This document shows, piece after piece, positions 1 to 7,099 of a stretch of 26,327 nucleotides of DNA; position 1 is the first letter of the stretch; each line of letters opens with the position of its first letter. The DNA is from SG8-41 sp964521405 (GTDB taxonomy: Bacteria > Pseudomonadota > Gammaproteobacteria > Burkholderiales > SG8-41): the NCBI GenBank assembly GCA_964521405.1, contig CAZFRR010000045.1, positions 1 to 26,327 of the forward strand, written 5' to 3'. The notes beneath the pieces were generated by a model. The model searched no databases. It was not told where the DNA came from and worked only from the letters and a program-made list of their open reading frames with translations. A program made the position numbers and the translations under genes.

Positions 1-1
1 G

Positions 2-568
2 CTGCACATCGCGACGCTCGGCACCATACTCGCCATCATCATGGCGCTGCCGCTGGGACTGCTCGCGGCCAACAACATCACGCCCAACGCCTGGCTCAAC
101 ACTTTCGCCAGGCTGATGCTGGTGTCCTCGCGCTCGGTCAACTCGCTGGTGTGGGCGCTGCTGTTCGTCGCCATCTTCGGCCCCGGCGCGCTGGCGGGCA
201 CCATGGCCATCGCGTTCCGCTCGATCGGCTTCGTCGGCAAGCTCTTCGGCGAGGCGCTGGAGGAGACGCGCCCCGGACCGATCGAGGCGCTGAAGGCCGC
301 GGGCGCGCCGTGGCCCTCGATCTTCATCAAGGGCTACTGGCCGCAGGTGGAGCCGGCGTTCTGGGCGATCGCGCTCTTCCGCTGGGACATCAGCGTGCGC
401 GAGTCGGCGGTGCTGGGACTGGTCGGCGCCGGTGGCATCGGCATGGCGATCAACGCGGCGATGGACCTGTTCCAGTGGGAGCGGGTGGCGCTGATGCTGC
501 TGACGATCTTCGCGGTGGTGATCGTGGCGGAGATCGCGGTCACCTACATCCGCAAGAAAATCATTTAA
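2..568 (+). CDS. phnE: Phosphonate-type ABC transporter permease PhnE, C-terminal part (5' truncated by window edge)
   Basis: This is the inner-membrane permease subunit of a phosphonate/phosphate-ester ABC importer; it forms the channel and docks the PhnC-type ATPase. The reading frame is open from base 2, so the N-terminus lies outside the window and 188 residues are visible. They show alternating hydrophobic helices and the cytoplasmic EAA coupling loop (EALKAAGAPWPSIF, starting near base 284). The closing helix ends in a basic RKKII tail. The glycine-rich stretch GLVGAGGIGMAIN is typical of PhnE proteins. The gene was presumably the last of a phn operon, because the next gene is unrelated and about 205 bases away. 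A related methionine- or phosphite-type permease is possible but less likely. Confidence 0.85.
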   Translation: MHIATLGTILAIIMALPLGLLAANNITPNAWLNTFARLMLVSSRSVNSLVWALLFVAIFGPGALAGTMAIAFRSIGFVGKLFGEALEETRPGPIEALKAAGAPWPSIFIKGYWPQVEPAFWAIALFRWDISVRESAVLGLVGAGGIGMAINAAMDLFQWERVALMLLTIFAVVIVAEIAVTYIRKKII

Positions 569-570
569 TT

Positions 571-600
571 AGCCGCCAAGACGCCAAGGCGCCAAGAGAA
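571..600 (+). repeat. Dispersed ACGCCAAGG-unit repeat, copy directly after the phnE stop
   Basis: Three degenerate units of the form (A)CGCCAAG(G) begin two bases after the phnE stop codon. The same family recurs after other stop codons in this window, near 7931, 13201 and 26071 on the plus strand and near 3296, 4907 and 14407 on the minus strand. Confidence 0.7.
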
Positions 601-636
601 ACGGAATAGACGCTCTAGCGAGGTGCCCCCATCCTA

Positions 637-660
637 CCTTCCCCCGTGAGCAGGGGAAGG
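637..660 (+). repeat. Stem-loop downstream of phnE, REP-like or weak terminator
   Basis: CCTTCCCC (637-644) pairs perfectly with GGGGAAGG (653-660) around an 8-base loop. No T-run follows, so intrinsic termination is uncertain. The C-rich/G-rich hairpin resembles dispersed REP-like hairpins seen between genes in many proteobacteria. Confidence 0.45.
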
Positions 661-696
661 GGATAAACAGGATTAACAAAATAAAATGCGGAACTG

Positions 697-727
697 AACC
701 ACCAAGACGCCAACGTGCCAAGGAAAA
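697..727 (+). repeat. Second ACGCCAAGG-unit repeat in the phnE-CDGSH gap
   Basis: ACCACCAAGACGCCAACGTG is followed by CCAAGG, in the same orientation as the copy at 571-600. Here the two copies in one gap are direct rather than inverted. A related stretch with units like ATCAACGCAGGG follows at about 738-756, just before the Shine-Dalgarno sequence of the next gene. Confidence 0.55.
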
Positions 728-773
728 CCGGGAATCGCAGATCAACGCAGGGAATCAGGGGAGGGTAGCGAAG

Positions 774-1976
774 ATGACCGCGCCTGAGCAGTCTGACAGC
801 ACCACGCTCGAGGTGGTGAAAAACGGGCCGTACCGGGTGAGCGGCGCCTGCCGCGTGCGCAATGCGCGCGGCGAGGACGTGCCCACGCGCGGCAGGTTCG
901 CGCTGTGCCGTTGCGGCAGCTCGTCGAACAAGCCGTTTTGCGACGGCACGCACTCGAAGATCGGCTTCGAGGGCACGCGCTTCACAACGGAATCACCGGA
1001 CGCCGCGCAGCCGTACCGCGGCAAGCGGATCACGATCCACGACAATCGCGCGCTGTGCGCGCATTCGGGCATCTGCACCGACGGCCTGCCCGGCGTGTTC
1101 CGCCTGGGCCAGGAGCCGTGGATCGAGGCCGACGGAGCGGACGCGGCAGCGGCCATCGCGATCGTCCAGCGCTGCCCATCGGGGGCGCTGAGCTATTCGC
1201 TCGACGGCGTGCCTCCGCCTGCGGGACCGGGCGAGTGCCTGATCACCGCTTCGGCGAATGGGCCCTATTTCGTCAGCGGCCGGGTGGAATTGCGCGCCGA
1301 CGGCGCTATGCCGCGCGAACCCGACCGCTACGCGCTGTGCCGCTGCGGGGGATCGAAGAACAAGCCGTTCTGCGATGGCACGCACTGGGCGATACAGTTC
1401 GACGAGGGCCGCGGCCGGCAGGCGGGCATGTTCGCGCCGCCGCTCGGCGTCAGGCGCTTGAGCTTCGTCGTTGGAGGGCTGTTGGTCGCCGGCGTGGCCG
1501 CCGCGATTCTTGCGATCGAAGCCGCAGGCAAGTGGTCGGCTCCGGGCTTCCTCGGCCCCGGCGGGCTCATACCCGATCTCAATCTCGCGCTTGAGCTCCT
1601 GTTGCTGGCGGGCCTCACCTTCGGTTACTGGCTCGCGAAGCGGGGCAACATTGCGGCGCACCGCTACAACCAGACCATCTGGGTGCTGGTGAACGCGGTG
1701 CTGGTCGCGCTCATCATGGCGCGCGGCATGGAAAACGCGGCGCTCGAAGCCGCGTCCGACCTCGCCAAGCCGCACCTGCTGGTGCCGTGGCTGCATGCGG
1801 CGCTGGGCACCGCGACGGTCGCCGCGGGGTTGTGGCTGGTGCTGCAGATGAATGGTCTGCTGCCGCAGCGGCTGCACGTGCGCGGCTGGAAGACGCTGAT
1901 GCGGGTCACGCTGGCGGGCTATTGGGCGGTGGCGCTGCTCGGCCTCGCGATCTACTACCTCTGGTTCATGCGGTGA
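774..1976 (+). CDS. Fusion protein: CDGSH domain, ferredoxin-like segment, second CDGSH domain, DUF420-like membrane domain
   Basis: This 400-residue protein appears to be a membrane-anchored iron-sulfur protein. The first CDGSH motif (C45, C47, C56, H60, in the CxC...KPFCDGTH pattern) would bind a 2Fe-2S cluster. Residues 81-145 match the divergent single-cluster ferredoxin type (Fer4_19), with C95, C101 and C134 visible. A second complete CDGSH motif follows (C189, C191, C200, H204). Residues about 228-398 contain five hydrophobic helices with H296, H334, H341 and H368, resembling DUF420 membrane proteins (the YozB/CtaM group). The start is ATG 774 behind GGGGAGGG. CDGSH-ferredoxin-CDGSH soluble proteins are known; the membrane tail is the odd part. 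The role is probably electron transfer or redox sensing at the inner membrane, which is inference. The DUF420 match is by pattern only. Confidence 0.8.
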   Translation: MTAPEQSDSTTLEVVKNGPYRVSGACRVRNARGEDVPTRGRFALCRCGSSSNKPFCDGTHSKIGFEGTRFTTESPDAAQPYRGKRITIHDNRALCAHSGICTDGLPGVFRLGQEPWIEADGADAAAAIAIVQRCPSGALSYSLDGVPPPAGPGECLITASANGPYFVSGRVELRADGAMPREPDRYALCRCGGSKNKPFCDGTHWAIQFDEGRGRQAGMFAPPLGVRRLSFVVGGLLVAGVAAAILAIEAAGKWSAPGFLGPGGLIPDLNLALELLLLAGLTFGYWLAKRGNIAAHRYNQTIWVLVNAVLVALIMARGMENAALEAASDLAKPHLLVPWLHAALGTATVAAGLWLVLQMNGLLPQRLHVRGWKTLMRVTLAGYWAVALLGLAIYYLWFMR

Positions 1977-1986
1977 ACCGCCATGA

Positions 1987-2013
1987 TGGAAAAGGTTACT
2001 GACACCTTTTCCA
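1987..2013. repeat. Perfect inverted repeat between convergent genes
   Basis: TGGAAAAGGT (1987-1996) pairs with ACCTTTTCCA (2004-2013) around a 7-base loop, giving a 10-bp stem. It lies 10 bases after the stop of the CDGSH fusion and ahead of the convergent threonine aldolase stop. It could act as a terminator for the plus-strand gene, although no clean T-run follows. The core GGTTACTGACACC resembles short REP-like palindromes of environmental proteobacteria. Confidence 0.5.
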
Positions 2014-2040
2014 GACCCCTAATGGTTCCGTTTTGTTTCT

Positions 2041-2070
2041 ATCGGCGTTCATCGGCGTTCATCGGCGTCT
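2041..2070 (-). repeat. Three tandem decamers overlapping the threonine aldolase stop
   Basis: ATCGGCGTTC occurs twice and ATCGGCGTCT once, back to back. On the minus strand they read as ACGCCGATGA units that begin inside the stop codon of the threonine aldolase gene. The unit differs from the ACGCNGAGG type but has the same length class and the same position directly after a stop. Confidence 0.75.
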
Positions 2071-3100
2071 AATTCTTTTTCCACAGCTCCGCGAAGGCGC
2101 TCACCGCCGCGTCCACGTCCGGCGCGGAGATATGGCGGTGGGTGACGAAGCGCAGCGTCCAGATGTCCGCTGGAGCAACCATCACGCCTTTTGCCTTCAA
2201 GTCCGCCGACCACTGCGCGGCGCGGCGGCCGCTCTTTCTCAAGTCCACGCGCACCAGGTTGGTTTCAACGTCCTTGGGATCGCACAGGCTCGCGTCGATG
2301 CGATGAAAGCCTTCGGCAAGCCGCTTGGCGGTCTGATGGTCCTCGGGCAGGCGGTTCACCATCGTTTCCAGCGCGACGATGCCGGCGGCGGCGAGCGGCC
2401 CGGCCTGGCGCAGGTTGCCACCAACCATGCGACGGTAGGCGCGTGCCCGCTCGATGAACGCGGCGCTGCCGCAGAGTATGGATCCGACCGGTGCGGACAA
2501 TCCCTTAGAAACACAGAAACACACCGAATCTGAATATTCGGCAATTTCTTTGGGCGTGCAGCCCAAGGAAATTGCTGCGTTGAAGAGGCGCGCGCCGTCG
2601 AGGTGTACCGGAACATTATTGTCACGCGCGAGCCCGTAGACTGCCCGCATGTGCGCGAGCGGCAACACCGCGCCGCCCGAGCGGTTGTGGGTATTTTCCA
2701 TCCAGACCAGCGCCGTGCCCATATGCTGGCGGGTGACGGGCCGTAGGGTCTCGCGCAGCGCCTCCACGTCCATCGCGCCGCGCTTGCCGGGGACGCCGCG
2801 GTAGAAAAGGCCCGCCACGCTGGCGATGCCACCCAGCTCGGCGTTCAAAGTGTGCGAGCCGTCTTCCAGCAGCACTTCGCCTCCGCGCTGGGCGTGGGTG
2901 AGCATCGCGACGAGGTTCGCCATGGTGCCGCTCGGCATGAAGGCGCCGGCTTCCTTGCCGGTGCGGCCGGCAGCCAGCGCTTCGAGTTTCTTGACCGTCT
3001 CGTCGCCGTCGCGCGAGTCATCGCCGAAGGTGGCCTCGCGCATGGATTCGAGCATGGCCTCGGTGGGGCGGGTGAGGGTGTCGCTTCTGAGATCGATCAT
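2069..3100 (-). CDS. ltaE: Low-specificity L-threonine aldolase
   Basis: PLP-dependent fold-type I enzyme that cleaves L-threonine and L-allo-threonine to glycine and acetaldehyde in the cytosol. The 343-residue length is normal for the family. The N-terminus MIDLRSDTLTRPT is the family hallmark. K199 in CVSKGLSAPVGS is the Schiff-base lysine, D168 in HLDGAR would pair with the pyridine nitrogen, and H83 and H126 fall where the active-site histidines of E. coli LtaE lie (from memory). The start at ATG 3100 gives the conserved N-terminus. An upstream repeat copy supplies TTAGAGG about 8 bases ahead, which may serve as the Shine-Dalgarno sequence. A TATAAT (minus strand, 3191-3186) lies between the two repeat copies upstream but lacks a good -35. 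The HAD phosphatase gene is next upstream in the same orientation. Confidence 0.93.
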   Translation of the reverse strand: MIDLRSDTLTRPTEAMLESMREATFGDDSRDGDETVKKLEALAAGRTGKEAGAFMPSGTMANLVAMLTHAQRGGEVLLEDGSHTLNAELGGIASVAGLFYRGVPGKRGAMDVEALRETLRPVTRQHMGTALVWMENTHNRSGGAVLPLAHMRAVYGLARDNNVPVHLDGARLFNAAISLGCTPKEIAEYSDSVCFCVSKGLSAPVGSILCGSAAFIERARAYRRMVGGNLRQAGPLAAAGIVALETMVNRLPEDHQTAKRLAEGFHRIDASLCDPKDVETNLVRVDLRKSGRRAAQWSADLKAKGVMVAPADIWTLRFVTHRHISAPDVDAAVSAFAELWKKN

Positions 3101-3107
3101 GTGAGTT

Positions 3108-3145
3108 AAACCTCTAACCGCAGAGGACGCTGAGGACGCAGAGGA
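3108..3145 (-). repeat. Inner copy of an inverted repeat pair upstream of ltaE
   Basis: CCTCTAACCGCAGAGGACGC followed by TGAGGACGCAGAGG. It is the inverted partner of the copy at 3261-3296. On the minus strand it ends 7 bases before the ltaE start codon, and its last bases (TTAGAGGTTT) occupy the ribosome-binding region. Confidence 0.8.
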
Positions 3146-3260
3146 ATACCAACAACAAAAATCAGGTTACTACGGATATTGACCAATTATACCGTTGCTG
3201 TTTTCTCGCTTGATGCCGCAAATTCCGTTGGATCTTGTGATTCATCATTCGTTTGATCTT

Positions 3261-3296
3261 ACTCCGCGTCCTCGGCGTCCTCAGCGGTGAGAGTTT
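3261..3296 (-). repeat. Outer copy of the inverted repeat pair, just after the HAD gene stop
   Basis: Read on the minus strand it is AAACTCTCACCGCTGAGGAC followed by GCCGAGGACGCGGAGT, beginning 6 bases after the stop of the HAD gene. Together with 3108-3145 it brackets almost the entire 202-bp gap. The 115 bp between the copies is AT-richer than the genes. Confidence 0.8.
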
Positions 3297-3302
3297 GCAG
3301 TT

Positions 3303-4097
3303 TCAGCGTACAGCGAGGAGATACTCGGCGAGTTCGCAGAAACCCGCGCCGCTTGCTGCGGCGGTCACGTAGCGCGGCTCGTGCTCCAGCCGCCCTGCGA
3401 ACTCGCGGATGTTGGCAACGCCGATCGCGTGCGGAAAGTAGGCAAACATCGGCGCATCGTTCGGCGAGTCGCCGACGAACACGTACGTTGCTCGCGCAGC
3501 ATCGAGGTCGATGGCAAAGGCCTCGTGCATGAGCCGCTTCGTCATCGTGAGCTTGTCGTGGCCCCCGAACCAGCCGTTGACGTGGATCGAACTCACTTTC
3601 GCGGTGAGGCCGCGCGCCTGCATCAGCTGAACAATGCGGTCCACCGCAGCGCGCGGGAGTTTCTCGACGTCCTCGCAGTAATCGATGGCGAGGTCGGACT
3701 CGCGGTAGGCCTGGTCGGCGGCGACTGCCGCGCCCGGAACCGCCGCCACGATGCTCGCCCCGATTCTCAGCAGTTGTTCTCGTTGAGCGGCCCGCGTTGC
3801 GGCATCCTGCACATAGCCGCGATGCATCTTGCGCGCCGCCGGGTCGTAACGGAAATAGAGCGCGCCGTTCTCGCCGACGACCGCGGTAACCGGCCACATG
3901 CGCGCGATGTGATCGCACCACCCGGCGGGCCGGCCGGTGATCGGGATGACCGTGAGCCCCGCTTGCTGCAGGCGCTCCATCGCCGCATACGCCGCCGCGG
4001 TGAGCCGCCCGTCCGTGGTCAGGGTATCGTCGATATCACAAAGAACGCCGCGGATTCGGCGGCGTTCTTCAATGGGAAAATCACTCAGCGGTAACAT
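3303..4097 (-). CDS. HAD-superfamily (type IIB) phosphatase
   Basis: Cytosolic phosphatase of the haloacid dehalogenase superfamily, 264 residues. Motif I is CDIDDTLTT with nucleophile D21 and acid/base D23; motif II is the threonine in ITGRP (T54); motif III is a lysine in HDKLTMTK (K182 or K187); motif IV is GDSPNDAPM (D210, D214). The cap inserted between motifs II and III (about residues 85-180) places it in the Cof/sucrose-phosphatase-like group (HAD-IIB). The segment HVNGWFGGHDKL resembles mannosyl-3-phosphoglycerate or sucrose phosphatase relatives, but the substrate cannot be told. The start is ATG 4097, 48 bp downstream of the stop of the preceding minus-strand gene, so co-transcription is plausible. 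Confidence 0.85.
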   Translation of the reverse strand: MLPLSDFPIEERRRIRGVLCDIDDTLTTDGRLTAAAYAAMERLQQAGLTVIPITGRPAGWCDHIARMWPVTAVVGENGALYFRYDPAARKMHRGYVQDAATRAAQREQLLRIGASIVAAVPGAAVAADQAYRESDLAIDYCEDVEKLPRAAVDRIVQLMQARGLTAKVSSIHVNGWFGGHDKLTMTKRLMHEAFAIDLDAARATYVFVGDSPNDAPMFAYFPHAIGVANIREFAGRLEHEPRYVTAAASGAGFCELAEYLLAVR

Positions 4098-4117
4098 GAA
4101 AATCGTCAGTTTTAATT

Positions 4118-4150
4118 GATGAACGGCAAGCGAAAGTGCGGCCGTTCATC
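4118..4150 (-). terminator. Stem-loop spanning the stop codon of the upstream minus-strand gene
   Basis: GATGAACGGC (4118-4127) and GCCGTTCATC (4141-4150) form a perfect 10-bp stem with a 13-base loop. The stem includes the TGA stop of the gene at 4146-4754. In the minus direction it is followed by AATTAAAACTG rather than a T-run, so it may attenuate, protect the mRNA 3' end or affect translation of the HAD gene 20 bases further on instead of terminating fully. Confidence 0.4.
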
Positions 4151-4754
4151 GACAAACCTCTTCGCCGGCCGGCGGCTCGGGCTGCGCGACGAAACCGAAA
4201 CGGTGCGGCACGTCGCGCGAGACGATCGCCTCGATCTTGAGGCTCGAGTCGCGATATTTCAGCCACAGCAGCACCGGTTTGCGCTGCTGGGCCATTTCCA
4301 TCAACTCATCGAGCGCCGCCTCGGGCAGGGGCTTGCCGTTGGCGTCGGTGAGATACGGCAGCAGCCGCTCGAGATCGCGGTCGTGTATTGTGGCCGGGCC
4401 CTGCCCGGTCTCGAGCAGCACTGTGCCGTTCTCGTCCATCCACGCACCGCCCAGGCTCGCGACCGGGCTGCCGGTGTGGGCCGACAGGGCGAGTGCCGCG
4501 CCTTCGGGGCTGACGATGCGCAGCACGATCGGCGTGTAAGCGAGGTCGACGAACACGCGCTGCGGTCCATTCTGGAAGTACCAGCAACCCCGCTCGTCGC
4601 GCGCGTAATTGCGCCCGATGAACTCGGTCACGAGGGCGTTGCCGATGCGCTCGCCCTTGATCAGCCAGTTGCCGCGCCGGTCGAGCGAGAGCCAGCCGTA
4701 GACCGCGGGCACACTGGGCCACTTGGCCATTCCGCGGAGAACAATCTCATCCAT
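4146..4754 (-). CDS. Conserved proteobacterial protein of unknown function
   Basis: A 202-residue soluble protein with no signal peptide or membrane segment. It carries a conserved-looking N-terminal block WPSVPAVYGWLSLDRRGNW, then FIGRNYARDERGCWYFQNGP, an aromatic-rich core (about residues 45-80), an HTG and a MDENG motif, and a C-terminal RFGFVAQP. I recognise this as a family of DUF proteins widespread in beta- and gammaproteobacteria but cannot give its number with confidence. No catalytic motif is evident. It sits between the EF-G-like gene and the HAD phosphatase, all in one direction. The start is ATG 4754; a repeat copy ends directly upstream and no clear Shine-Dalgarno sequence is seen. 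Confidence 0.75.
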   Translation of the reverse strand: MDEIVLRGMAKWPSVPAVYGWLSLDRRGNWLIKGERIGNALVTEFIGRNYARDERGCWYFQNGPQRVFVDLAYTPIVLRIVSPEGAALALSAHTGSPVASLGGAWMDENGTVLLETGQGPATIHDRDLERLLPYLTDANGKPLPEAALDELMEMAQQRKPVLLWLKYRDSSLKIEAIVSRDVPHRFGFVAQPEPPAGEEVCR

Positions 4755-4760
4755 GGAAAA

Positions 4761-4796
4761 AATTTACCGCAGAGGCGCTGAGGCGCTGAGAAAGCG
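4761..4796 (-). repeat. Inner copy of an inverted repeat pair upstream of the 4146-4754 gene
   Basis: AATTTACCGCAGAGGCGCTG followed by AGGCGCTGAGAAAGCG. It lies 6 bases from the start codon of the gene at 4146-4754 and is the inverted partner of 4873-4907. Confidence 0.75.
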
Positions 4797-4872
4797 ACAA
4801 AAACAATGAAAAAATGCAACAGGAAGCCCAGAAGCCCCCACTATTGGTGATTCCAACCTTCTGAAAATTGGA

Positions 4873-4907
4873 TTCTTCTCCGAGTCTCTGCGTCTCCGCG
4901 GTGAAAA
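4873..4907 (-). repeat. Outer copy of the inverted repeat pair, abutting the EF-G-like stop
   Basis: On the minus strand AATTTTCACCGCGGAGACGC followed by AGAGACTCGGAGAAG. It begins immediately after the TAA of the EF-G-like gene, so the two copies bracket the whole 153-bp gap. The 76 bases between them contain nothing recognisable. Confidence 0.75.
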
Positions 4908-6962
4908 TTACTGTTCCTCGGCATGCGTGGCGGTCTTGGCATGATGCTCGGCGAGGTTCTTCTGAACGTGGGGCGGCACCGGGTCGTAGCGCGCGAATTC
5001 GATAGAGTACGAGCCCTGGCCGGCCGTCACCGATTTCAATCGCGCCTGGTAGTTGTTGAGTTCCGACAGCGGCACCTGGCCCTTGATGACGAGCGTGCCC
5101 GGCGCAGCCGAGTCCGTGCCGGAGAGCTGGCCGCGTTTCGCCGAGAGGTCGCCGGCAATGTCGCCCATGGCGCCCTCGGGCGCTGTGATCTCGATGTTGA
5201 CGATGGGCTCGAGGATGATCGCGCGCGCCTTGCCGATCGCATCCATGAAGGCGCGCTTGCCCGCGGCGATGAAGGCGACTTCCTTGGAATCCACGTCGTG
5301 GTACTTGCCGTCGTAGACAGTGACGCGGACATCGTGCACCGGGTAGCCCGCGACCGGCCCGGTTTCCAGCACCTGCCGCACGCCTTTCTCGACGGCGGGG
5401 ATGAACTGGTGGGGGATGGCGCCTCCCTTCACCTGGTCCACGAAGTCGAACCCCGAGCCGCGCTTCAGGGGCTCGACCTTGAGGAACACCTCGCCGAACT
5501 GCCCCGCGCCGCCGGTCTGCTTCTTGTGCCGGTGGTGGCCTTCGGCCCGGGCGGTGATGGTTTCGCGGTAGGGAATGCGCGGCGGCTTGGTCGAGACCTC
5601 GACGTGGTACTGGTTCGCCATGCGGTCGAGGACGTAGCGCATATGGAGATCGCCCAGCCCGCTGATGATGGTCTGGTTGACCGTGGCATTGTGCTCGACC
5701 CTGAAGGTGGGGTCCTCGGCGGAGAGCTTGTGCAGCGCGTCCGAGATCTTCTGCTCGTCGCCGCGGCGCTTGGGCTCGATCGCGAGCGAGTGCATCGGCG
5801 CCGGAAACTCGAGTGGCAAGAGGTGGATGTGGTCTTCGTCGTGCGAATCGTGCAGCACCGAGTCGAAATGGATCTCGTCCACCTTCGCCACCGCGCCGAT
5901 GTCGCCCGGCACGAGCGCGTCGGTCTCGACGAACTCCTTCCCTTGCAGCAGATAGGCATGGCCGACCTTGAAGGCCTTGCGCTCCGCGCCGACAAAAAGC
6001 TGGGTGTCCTTGGTGATGGTGCCCTGGTGCACGCGGAATACACCCACCTTGCCCACGAACGGGTCGATCATCACCTTGAAGACATGGGCGAGCACGTGCT
6101 TCTTCGGGTCGGGCTCGGCGTGCACCGGCTGCGCCTTGTCGCCCACGCCTTTCAGCAGCTGGGGCGGGTTGCCCTCGGTGGGGTTGGGCATCAGCTTCAC
6201 GAAGACATCGAGCAGCTCGGCAACGCCGGCGCCGTTCCTCGCGGAGACGAAGCACACCGGGATCAGGTGCCCCTCGCGCAGCGCCTTCTCGAACGGCGCG
6301 TGCAGGGCTTCCGGCTCGATTTCCCCTTTCTCGAGATAGGTCGCCATCAGCTCTTCGTCCACCTCGACCACCTGGTCCACCAGCGCGCTGTGCGCCTCTT
6401 CCACCGAGGAGAAATCCGACTCCCCGGATGGGTTGAAGAAGCAGTCCACCACGCGTTTTCCCCCGTCGGCTGGCAGGTTGATCGGCAGGCATTCTTTACC
6501 GAAGGCGGCCTGCAGTTTCGCCAGCAACCCCGGCAGGTCCGCATTTTCGGTGTCGATCTTGTTGACGATGATCATGCGGCAGAGATCGCGCTTTTTCGCC
6601 CACTGCATCATGCGGCTGGTGATCATCTCGATGCCGTTCTGGGCGTTGACCACGATCGCCGCGGTTTCCACCGCCGGCAGCGCGCCGATTGCGCGCCCGA
6701 TGAAGTCGGGCAGGCCCGGGGTGTCGATGAGGTGCACGCGCGTGTCGCGATGCTGGAAGTGCACGGCCGCGGCGTTGAGAGAATGCTGGTATTGCTTCTC
6801 CAGGGCGTCGAAGTCGCAGACCGTGGTGCCCTTTTCCACGCTGCCAGGGCTGATGACTGCTCCGGCCTTCGCGAGCAGCGCTTCTGCGAGCGTGGTTTTG
6901 CCCGAACCGCCGTGACCGGTAAGGGCGATGGTGCGGATCATTTCAGGAGAAAACCGGGGCAT
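4908..6962 (-). CDS. EF-G-like translational GTPase (non-canonical elongation factor G paralog)
   Basis: A 684-residue cytosolic GTPase with the five-domain layout of elongation factor G. The P-loop is GHGGSGKT (16-23), G3 is DTPGL (80-84), G4 is NKID (134-137) and G5 is SAR (240-242). Domains II-V follow, including a domain IV block starting HRHKKQTGGAGQFGEVF. Canonical EF-G has DTPGH, where the histidine positions the hydrolytic water; here position 84 is leucine. Loss of this histidine is a feature of the bacterial EF-G-like clade rather than true FusA. The role is therefore probably accessory at the ribosome, not main translocation. I chose ATG 6962 because GAGGAGG stands 7-8 bases upstream; the frame extends 32 codons further without a ribosome site. 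The promoter is described at 6996-7025. Confidence 0.88.
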   Translation of the reverse strand: MPRFSPEMIRTIALTGHGGSGKTTLAEALLAKAGAVISPGSVEKGTTVCDFDALEKQYQHSLNAAAVHFQHRDTRVHLIDTPGLPDFIGRAIGALPAVETAAIVVNAQNGIEMITSRMMQWAKKRDLCRMIIVNKIDTENADLPGLLAKLQAAFGKECLPINLPADGGKRVVDCFFNPSGESDFSSVEEAHSALVDQVVEVDEELMATYLEKGEIEPEALHAPFEKALREGHLIPVCFVSARNGAGVAELLDVFVKLMPNPTEGNPPQLLKGVGDKAQPVHAEPDPKKHVLAHVFKVMIDPFVGKVGVFRVHQGTITKDTQLFVGAERKAFKVGHAYLLQGKEFVETDALVPGDIGAVAKVDEIHFDSVLHDSHDEDHIHLLPLEFPAPMHSLAIEPKRRGDEQKISDALHKLSAEDPTFRVEHNATVNQTIISGLGDLHMRYVLDRMANQYHVEVSTKPPRIPYRETITARAEGHHRHKKQTGGAGQFGEVFLKVEPLKRGSGFDFVDQVKGGAIPHQFIPAVEKGVRQVLETGPVAGYPVHDVRVTVYDGKYHDVDSKEVAFIAAGKRAFMDAIGKARAIILEPIVNIEITAPEGAMGDIAGDLSAKRGQLSGTDSAAPGTLVIKGQVPLSELNNYQARLKSVTAGQGSYSIEFARYDPVPPHVQKNLAEHHAKTATHAEEQ

Positions 6963-6995
6963 GGAACTCCTCCTCTTTTTGCCGGGGGTTAGGCC

Positions 6996-7025
6996 AGTAT
7001 AGCGGGGCGCGCTTCGCGGATTCAA
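6996..7025 (-). promoter_or_regulatory. Sigma70-type promoter of the EF-G-like gene
   Basis: On the minus strand TTGAAT (7025-7020) and TATACT (7001-6996) are separated by 18 bases. The predicted transcription start is near 6988, giving a leader of about 26 bases that contains the GAGGAGG ribosome site. Confidence 0.6.
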
Positions 7026-7099
7026 GGTTAACCCCATCCACCCCGCCGCCGCGTTCATAAGGGGGCATCGATCCGATGCGGGATAGCAAGGAGAAGGTC

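Noticed and set aside
3101..3302. CRISPR-like array from the short tandem units in intergenic gaps
   Set aside because: Units are 9-10 bp, contiguous and without spacers; no cas gene is present.
4923..6992. A 689-codon open frame antisense to the EF-G-like gene, and a 581-codon one on the minus strand in another frame (4747-6492)
   Set aside because: Both are shadows of the GTPase gene in GC-rich DNA. Their translations are His/Arg/Asp/Val-rich low-complexity sequence with no domain.
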